A DNA stretch of 64,000 bases, taken from NCBI RefSeq assembly GCF_000821305.1, contig NZ_CCXK01000017.1, positions 746,159 to 810,158 of the forward strand, given 5' to 3'. Positions 58,600 to 64,000 of this stretch are shown one piece after another (positions within the stretch are counted from its first letter, which is position 1; each line of letters starts with the position of its first letter). Under the pieces are notes generated by a model. That model was not told the DNA's origin, did not search any database, and was given only the letters and a program-made list of their open reading frames with translations. Source of the stretch: Clostridium culturomicium (GTDB lineage Bacteria; Bacillota; Clostridia; Clostridiales; Clostridiaceae). Position numbers and translations under genes: made by a program.

Positions 58600-60384
58600 A
58601 TGGATGTATTTAAATTAAAAGGCTCGGTTGAATTAGATATAAAAGATGTAGTAAGTGGATTAGATAAAGTTGATCAAAAGGTAAAATCCACTGATAAAAG
58701 CATTAATAAAATAAGTGACAGTTCCAAAAAAACTTCAGATGCGATGTCGAAAATGAAGAAAATGGGACAAAATGCTATGGGTACTATAGATAAGTGGGCT
58801 AAAAGAGGAGCTATTGCAGTAGGTGGATTAGCTAGTGGAATATTAGCAATGGGTATAAAAGGTAATGCAAGTTTAGAAACTTCGATAACCTCTTGGTCAA
58901 CTTTGTTGGGGACTCAGGAACAGGCTAAGACCATGATGGATGATATTACAAAGTATGCAGCAAAGACACCATTCAGTAAAATGGGTGTTGATGAAATGGC
59001 AAAACAATTACATAATGCTGGATTTGAAGGTCAAGCTATGTTTGATCAAATGACTAAATTCGGTAATATGGGTTCAGCGTTTGGGGTACAGGAAGATAGT
59101 CTTAAAGAAATGGTAAGACAATATTCTCAAGTTCAAATGGCTGGTACTGCATATACAGAGGATTTAAACATTCTTCAAGATAGAGGAATACCAATATATA
59201 AAGCATTGTCTGAAACACTAGGTATTGCGGTAGGCGATGTTAAGAAGATGGCTTCTGAAGGAGCGTTAACTGCTGATATATATAATCAGGCATTAGATAG
59301 TATTGCAAATGGTACTGTTGGAGCAATGGAAGCACAAAGTAAAACTTTTAGTGGTATGCTATCAACGATTAAAGATAATGTTGCTAATATTTCTCAAAAA
59401 GTTATTAAACCTATATTCGAAAAGATAATAGAGTATATGCCTTTAATAATGCAATTAACAGATGAGTTTAGTGCAAACATTGATAGTGGGAAGGGCATCA
59501 TGGAAGGAATGAAGGACGCCATCATATCTGTCTTTGGAGAAGATACATATAATAAAATAATGGGAGTAATTGGAGTAGTAAAAAATTTAACTATAGCTTA
59601 TTTAATCCTTAAAGGAGTTATGGCTATAGCAACAATAATAAATACTTTATCAACCGCTTATACTGCTTTAAGTGGAGCAATGACAGCCTTAAAAGGTTCT
59701 ACTGTGGCACAAACAATAGCACAATGGGCGATGAATAGTGCATGGTTAGCAAGTCCAATAACATGGATTATAGCTGGAATAGTGGCAGTTATAGCTATAT
59801 TTGTTTTATTATGGAATAAGTGTGAAGGTTTCAGAAACTTCTGGATAGAGCTATGGGAAATTATTAAAACAGCTTTTGGAGCAGCAAAAGATTGGATAGG
59901 TGAAAAGGTAACTTCTTTGGTTGATGGTGCTAAAAATAAATTTGAAGAATTGAAAGACGGAATCATGAAGCCAATAAATTGGGCTAAAAGTAAGCTAAAA
60001 GATGCTATAGAGACAATGAAAGGTTTCTTTAAATTCGATTGGTCATTACCTAAGATTAAGTTACCACATTTCAATATATCTGGTAAGTTCAGCTTGAACC
60101 CTCCTTCTATACCTAAGTTTAATGTTGATTGGTATTCCAAGGGGGCAATATTTACACAACCTACAGTATTAGGAAATATAGGCGTAGGTGATGCTGATAA
60201 TGGAAAGGGTTCTAAAGCAGAGGCAATATTGCCTATTGATGACCTAAGAGACATGATTAAAGACTTATTACAAGTTACAATACCTTTATATATAGATAGT
60301 AGAGAGTTTGCAAAAGCAACAGCTAAACCTATGAAAGATGAGATAGATGCACTACAAATGAGAGATGTAAGGCTTCGATATTAA
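58600..60384 (+). CDS. Tape measure protein
   Basis: 594 residues. SLETSITSWSTLLGTQEQAK, then KYAAKTPFSKMGVDEMAKQL and DLNILQDRGIPIYKALSE form the tape measure domain; hydrophobic helices around residues 325-410 are usual. The protein sets tail length; at about 1.5 angstrom per residue a tail near 90 nm would result. The carboxy terminus (GNIGVGDADNGKGSKAEAIL) is the conserved end of this family. AAAGGAGGTG precedes the ATG. Confidence 0.88.
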   Translation: MDVFKLKGSVELDIKDVVSGLDKVDQKVKSTDKSINKISDSSKKTSDAMSKMKKMGQNAMGTIDKWAKRGAIAVGGLASGILAMGIKGNASLETSITSWSTLLGTQEQAKTMMDDITKYAAKTPFSKMGVDEMAKQLHNAGFEGQAMFDQMTKFGNMGSAFGVQEDSLKEMVRQYSQVQMAGTAYTEDLNILQDRGIPIYKALSETLGIAVGDVKKMASEGALTADIYNQALDSIANGTVGAMEAQSKTFSGMLSTIKDNVANISQKVIKPIFEKIIEYMPLIMQLTDEFSANIDSGKGIMEGMKDAIISVFGEDTYNKIMGVIGVVKNLTIAYLILKGVMAIATIINTLSTAYTALSGAMTALKGSTVAQTIAQWAMNSAWLASPITWIIAGIVAVIAIFVLLWNKCEGFRNFWIELWEIIKTAFGAAKDWIGEKVTSLVDGAKNKFEELKDGIMKPINWAKSKLKDAIETMKGFFKFDWSLPKIKLPHFNISGKFSLNPPSIPKFNVDWYSKGAIFTQPTVLGNIGVGDADNGKGSKAEAILPIDDLRDMIKDLLQVTIPLYIDSREFAKATAKPMKDEIDALQMRDVRLRY

Positions 60385-60396
60385 GGAGGGATATAA

Positions 60397-61134
60397 ATGC
60401 TGTCTACAGATAGTTTTTTAATGGATAGTTTGGAGTATATGTTATATTTTAATGGAAAATATGCTCAACAATTTCAATTAGCAGTTGAGGAATATCCCTC
60501 TATTCCTCAACTAAATGAGGATGTAGAAGAAATTGAAATAGAGGGAAGAAGTGGTAACTTAATAGTAAAAAAAGGTACGTATAAAGATAGAAAACTAACA
60601 TTTAAGCTTAAAATGTTAGATGTTAATAATATGTGGGTTATGTGTGATGGTATATTAGAATGGCTAAATAACATAACTGACAATAAGTTAATATACGATA
60701 GAGAAGATAGACATTTTAAAGTTAAAAGAGTTATTGTTGGAGATATAATAAAGGAAGTCGGAAGATATGGAGCATTTGACGTTACTTTTGTATGTAAGCC
60801 ATTTGCATATGGTAGTAAAACATCATGTTCTTATTCGTCGACAATTAAAAGTACAACTTTAAAGAATGTAAGTAGCTTTAAAGTAGATCCTAAAATCGAA
60901 ATTACGGGTACTGGAGATATAGGTATTAATATTAATGGTGAAATTGTTACAATCAAAGGTTTAAATGGAACTGTAGTAATTGATAGTAATTTAATGTTAT
61001 GTTATTCAGGTTTAAATAATTACTTAGGTAATATGAATGGTGATTTCCCACAGCTACAGGTTGGAAACAATAAAATAACATTAAATGGCAATATTTCAAA
61101 ATGGCATATTGAATGGGATAACATATATCGATAG
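60397..61134 (+). CDS. Distal tail protein (Dit-like)
   Basis: 245 residues with the Dit / phage tail family pattern: EEIEIEGRSGNLIVKKGTYK, then LTFKLKMLDVNN, WLNNITDNKLIYDREDRHFK and YGAFDVTFVCKPFAY. Dit hexamers form the base at the tail tip, linking tube and tail-associated proteins. A terminator follows at once. Start chosen after AAGGAGGGAT. Confidence 0.78.
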   Translation: MLSTDSFLMDSLEYMLYFNGKYAQQFQLAVEEYPSIPQLNEDVEEIEIEGRSGNLIVKKGTYKDRKLTFKLKMLDVNNMWVMCDGILEWLNNITDNKLIYDREDRHFKVKRVIVGDIIKEVGRYGAFDVTFVCKPFAYGSKTSCSYSSTIKSTTLKNVSSFKVDPKIEITGTGDIGININGEIVTIKGLNGTVVIDSNLMLCYSGLNNYLGNMNGDFPQLQVGNNKITLNGNISKWHIEWDNIYR

Positions 61135-61164
61135 GTAGGGGTAAATCTCTACCTATTTTTTTTA
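61132..61164 (+). terminator. Intrinsic terminator
   Basis: TAGGTAGGGGTAAATCTCTACCTA hairpin arms (61132-61155) followed by eight T. It overlaps the Dit stop. Confidence 0.85.
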
Positions 61165-61187
61165 TTTTAAAGGAGGTAGAGGGATAA

Positions 61188-61922
61188 ATGTTAAATAACG
61201 ATGCAATTGTACGTTGCTTTGGGTTTGATTATAAGTGGGGAGCTAGGCAAAATCCACCACTAGATTTAAAATGTAAATTTATATTAGAAAAAAGAAGTGT
61301 ATTTGGTGATGAAGTATTAAATAATGCAGATGGATATGTAGATATACCATTAAAAATTAGAAAAGTAAATAAGGATTTAATTTCTGTTCCTATGAAGGGG
61401 GCAGAAGTTGAATCCTTAAATAGATGGTTATTTCAAGATTCAAGAGATGAAGAATTAGAGTTAGATGGTTTGTACTATAAAGGTACATTTAGAAAAGCTA
61501 ATTTGTTTTGGTCACGAAATGCAAGTAAAGATGGGTACGTTAATGTGGTGTTTAGGATGATTAACTTAGCTTATTGTTTACCTTGTGTTATACAAAGAGT
61601 TGAAAATAATGAAGAAGATATTATTGAAATTAGAAATAATACCAATGCAGTAGATTTATTAGATACCATAATAGGTGTTGAAATATTAAAGTATAAAAAT
61701 ATTACCACAAATACTTTTACTATTGAAAATTTAACTAATGGTAATAAGGTATCAGTTAATGTAAAAGCAGACGATAAAGAGTTTAATATAGATTCAATAA
61801 AATTAAATAAAGGTACAAATCAAATTAAGATAACCACAGATGGTCATATCAGAGTGTTGATTGAGTATAGACCTGTATTTATCAATGTAAGTGAGGTGTT
61901 ACAATGTCCAAGCCAATCTTAA
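61188..61922 (+). CDS. Second Dit-like tail component
   Basis: 244 residues. The first half (KWGARQNPPLDLKCKFILEK, then GAEVESLNRWLFQDS and YYKGTFRKANLFWSRNASKD) has the layout of a Dit domain, and a beta-rich carbohydrate-binding-like domain may follow (about 130-230). It lies between Dit and the tail-associated protein and overlaps the latter by 19 bases. A baseplate accessory protein is the likely role. Confidence 0.62.
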   Translation: MLNNDAIVRCFGFDYKWGARQNPPLDLKCKFILEKRSVFGDEVLNNADGYVDIPLKIRKVNKDLISVPMKGAEVESLNRWLFQDSRDEELELDGLYYKGTFRKANLFWSRNASKDGYVNVVFRMINLAYCLPCVIQRVENNEEDIIEIRNNTNAVDLLDTIIGVEILKYKNITTNTFTIENLTNGNKVSVNVKADDKEFNIDSIKLNKGTNQIKITTDGHIRVLIEYRPVFINVSEVLQCPSQS

Positions 61923-63943
61923 TTAGTATATTTGATAAGAATGAAACTAAAAATAGAGTATTATACGGAAATGGTTTAGCGGTGCTAGATAATATATGTA
62001 TTAAGTGTATAACTGACGAGGATTTAGTAGGTGGTTATTCACTTGATGCAACATTTATAATTGATGATGATGGCATATATAAAAATATAGTTGAAGAGAA
62101 TATATTAAAAATAAAAATGGATTATGGTACTGAATTATTTAGAATTGCAAAAATAATACCTTCTACTAATTTAATAGAGATATTTGCAAGACAATTGACA
62201 ATTTCAGATACATTAGATATTTATTTAAGTGATATAAGACCAACAAACACTAATGCTCAAGGGGCTTTAGATCATATGTTAACTAATTCAAATGAGTATA
62301 AAGCAAATAAACCTTATGCAAAGAATTTAGAGCTATTTTCAGATATAACGAAATTGAACACAGCATATTATCAAGACGTGAATCTATATCAGGCGTTGCA
62401 CGATTCAGAACAAAGTTTTGAGAAAAGATGGGGTTTATGTGAAATACAAAGACGTGGCTATAGAGTAAATCTAATGTCAAGGATAGGACAAGATAGAGGA
62501 GTTCAAATTAGATCACGTAAGAATTTAACTGGATTTGAGTATGAAAGTGACGTTGAAACCGTTGTTACCAGAATAAAGCCCAAAGGATTTAATGGTATTA
62601 CAATAGATGGATATGTAGATAGTGCTTTAATAGGTAAATATTCTAAAATAAAAACTAAGCAAATTAAGTATGATGATATTAAAGTAAAAGATGAAAATAG
62701 CGAAGAAGGATTTGATACTTTAGCAGAGGCACAGGATGAATTAATTAGAAGAGCTGGATTAGAATTCACTCAAAATCATATAGATGAAATTAAGGCTAAG
62801 TATAATATTTCATTTGTAGCGTTAGAACAAACAGAAGAATATAAGAACTATGCTATTTTAGAAAGAGCTTATTTGGGTGATACCGTAACAGTAGTAGAAG
62901 ATAAACTAGGCATTAATATCAAAGTAAGAGCCATTAAAAGACGATTTAATGTGTTAAGACAGAATGTAATTGATGTGGAATTATCTAACTATTCTATTAG
63001 TAGTAATAAAATAAGCATTGCAGATATAGTGAAAGAAATAGAGAATATTCCTGACCCAGACAATATATTACTCGAAGCAAAGAAAAATGCGGCAGATTTA
63101 ATTAATGCAGGTATTAAAGAAGGATATTTTACGTGGGACACAAATGGATGGGCAATAATGGACACAAGAGATAAGAATACAGCAACAAATGGGATTAAAG
63201 CAACTAAGAATGGAATTGGGTTATTTAAAAATGGATACTATGGTGAAATTATTAGGGCAATAACATCTCAAGGAATTGTAGCAGATGTTATTACAACAGG
63301 AGTTCTAAACGCAAATCTAATTAAGAGTGGCGTTCTTAGTACAGTATTAATAAAAAATAGTGATGGAAGTTTTGAAATAGATTTAAGTAAGTCTGGAGGT
63401 TGCTTGTTTAGAAATAATGGTAAAAATGCACTTAAGATTGCAAATAATAAAATTGATTTATACTCCTGGGCAGTAGATGGAGATTATATCGGCAGTCTAG
63501 GAAGTCTATATGACTCTACAAATAAAGTAGCAATGTTGTCTATGTATAACGATTTAGATAGTATTGTTACCATAGGATATAACAAATCTAACAATACAGT
63601 TGGAACTTATATGGAGTTTGACAAATATGGATTAAGAAATGATGCTAACTATCCTATTCAAGTGTGGGAAAACATGAGGTGTAATAGGGATTTAAAAGTA
63701 GAAGGAACATTAAGAACAGATTACATAAAACCTAGAGCAGACAATACTGCAATGTTAATAGATTGTACGAACTTAACTGTAACAGGAAATATATATGCAT
63801 CTAACGTTGGTAGAGCCGCCACAATGGCTTTAGAAAAAGATAGCAATGAAGAATATAGACTTGTTACAAAAGGAGAGTTAATGAGTGAAATAGAGCAATT
63901 AAAGGCACAAATAAAGCAATTAAAGGCTTTAGTTGTAAAATAA
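61904..63943 (+). CDS. Tail-associated protein (prophage endopeptidase tail type)
   Basis: 679 residues. The first 350 (NIEDEDLVGGYSLDATF-like start, FRIAKIIPSTNLIEIFARQL, TRIKPKGFNG) form the gp27-like hub domain of Tal proteins; the middle (TNGIKATKNGIGLFKNGYYG and VADVITTGVLNANLIKSGVL) is a collar repeat; the end EIEQLKAQIKQLKALVVK is a trimeric coiled coil. It caps the tail and contacts the host. A peptidase active site was not identified. Confidence 0.8.
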   Translation: MSKPILISIFDKNETKNRVLYGNGLAVLDNICIKCITDEDLVGGYSLDATFIIDDDGIYKNIVEENILKIKMDYGTELFRIAKIIPSTNLIEIFARQLTISDTLDIYLSDIRPTNTNAQGALDHMLTNSNEYKANKPYAKNLELFSDITKLNTAYYQDVNLYQALHDSEQSFEKRWGLCEIQRRGYRVNLMSRIGQDRGVQIRSRKNLTGFEYESDVETVVTRIKPKGFNGITIDGYVDSALIGKYSKIKTKQIKYDDIKVKDENSEEGFDTLAEAQDELIRRAGLEFTQNHIDEIKAKYNISFVALEQTEEYKNYAILERAYLGDTVTVVEDKLGINIKVRAIKRRFNVLRQNVIDVELSNYSISSNKISIADIVKEIENIPDPDNILLEAKKNAADLINAGIKEGYFTWDTNGWAIMDTRDKNTATNGIKATKNGIGLFKNGYYGEIIRAITSQGIVADVITTGVLNANLIKSGVLSTVLIKNSDGSFEIDLSKSGGCLFRNNGKNALKIANNKIDLYSWAVDGDYIGSLGSLYDSTNKVAMLSMYNDLDSIVTIGYNKSNNTVGTYMEFDKYGLRNDANYPIQVWENMRCNRDLKVEGTLRTDYIKPRADNTAMLIDCTNLTVTGNIYASNVGRAATMALEKDSNEEYRLVTKGELMSEIEQLKAQIKQLKALVVK

Positions 63944-63966
63944 ACAGAAGAAAAGAGGTGATTATT

Positions 63967-64000
63967 ATGAGTCCCGATCTAGTAACGTCAATATCGACTT
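63967..64000 (+). CDS. Start of a further late gene (partial)
   Basis: AAGAGGTGATT precedes ATG 63967 and the frame is open to the window edge. Only eleven codons (MSPDLVTSIST) are visible, too few to name it. Holin or tail fibre genes are usual here. Confidence 0.45.
   Translation, partial: MSPDLVTSIST

Noticed and set aside
59658..60254. Minus-strand 198-codon ORF within the tape measure gene
   Set aside because: A shadow of the tape measure gene, which has clear family motifs in the plus frame; no ribosome site.

Overview
The window looks like the chromosome of a low-GC Bacillota of the Clostridium type, carrying a prophage. This rests on the strongly AT-rich sequence, the many strong AGGAGG ribosome sites, intrinsic terminators after most operons, and gene families common in clostridia (DUF368, DUF4932, CPCC, OPT plus PqqD). 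I ran no database search, so family names come from motifs read in the translations.

Positions 1-26455 are host chromosome. After the end of a radical-SAM gene and a DUF368 polyprenyl-phosphate transporter comes a stretch (about 2-16.6 kb) of single genes and small operons: nitrilase-family hydrolase, acetyltransferases, signal peptidase I, CPCC protein, an OPT transporter with a PqqD-like partner, and a MerR regulator. This stretch holds many broken genes: a histidine phosphatase, a GNAT with an in-frame TAG, an HTH-TPR regulator with TGA inside its helix-turn-helix, a GNAT amino-terminal piece, and a frameshifted SDR/zinc-ribbon gene that has lost its Rossmann half. From 16.75 to 23.05 kb a complete cobalamin riboswitch (promoter, aptamer, terminator) precedes a Dpp/Nik-type ABC transporter and a methyltransferase, which points to uptake of cobalt, a cobalt chelate or a corrinoid. 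A PHP histidinol phosphatase and a UvrD-family helicase follow.

From about 26.5 kb to the end of the window there is a prophage or composite element. It starts with a tyrosine integrase and a small HTH protein, then small accessory genes, a truncated ParB-like gene and a 0.9-kb noncoding field of degenerate repeats. A leftward lysogeny module (membrane-anchored Mrr-like nuclease, coiled-coil protein, small repressor) faces an operator-rich early promoter. Next come a cassette of small membrane proteins with repeated leaders, a P-loop helicase-like protein, and a 930-residue protein that I read as a single-chain two-barrel RNA polymerase of the QDE-1/YonO/crAss type. Small middle genes are followed by a structural module of SPP1/siphovirus type: TerS, a second tyrosine recombinase, TerL, portal, minor head protein, scaffold, major capsid, connectors, major tail protein, tail chaperones with a probable -1 frameshift, tape measure, distal tail proteins and tail-associated protein. 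The right end of the prophage, with lysis genes and attR, lies outside the window.

The most notable items are the RNA-polymerase-like protein with the roughly 760-nt hairpin-rich noncoding stretch just upstream of it, the repeat field at 31.0-31.8 kb, the leader/terminator repeat cassette at 33.6-35.5 kb, and the density of pseudogenes in the host part.
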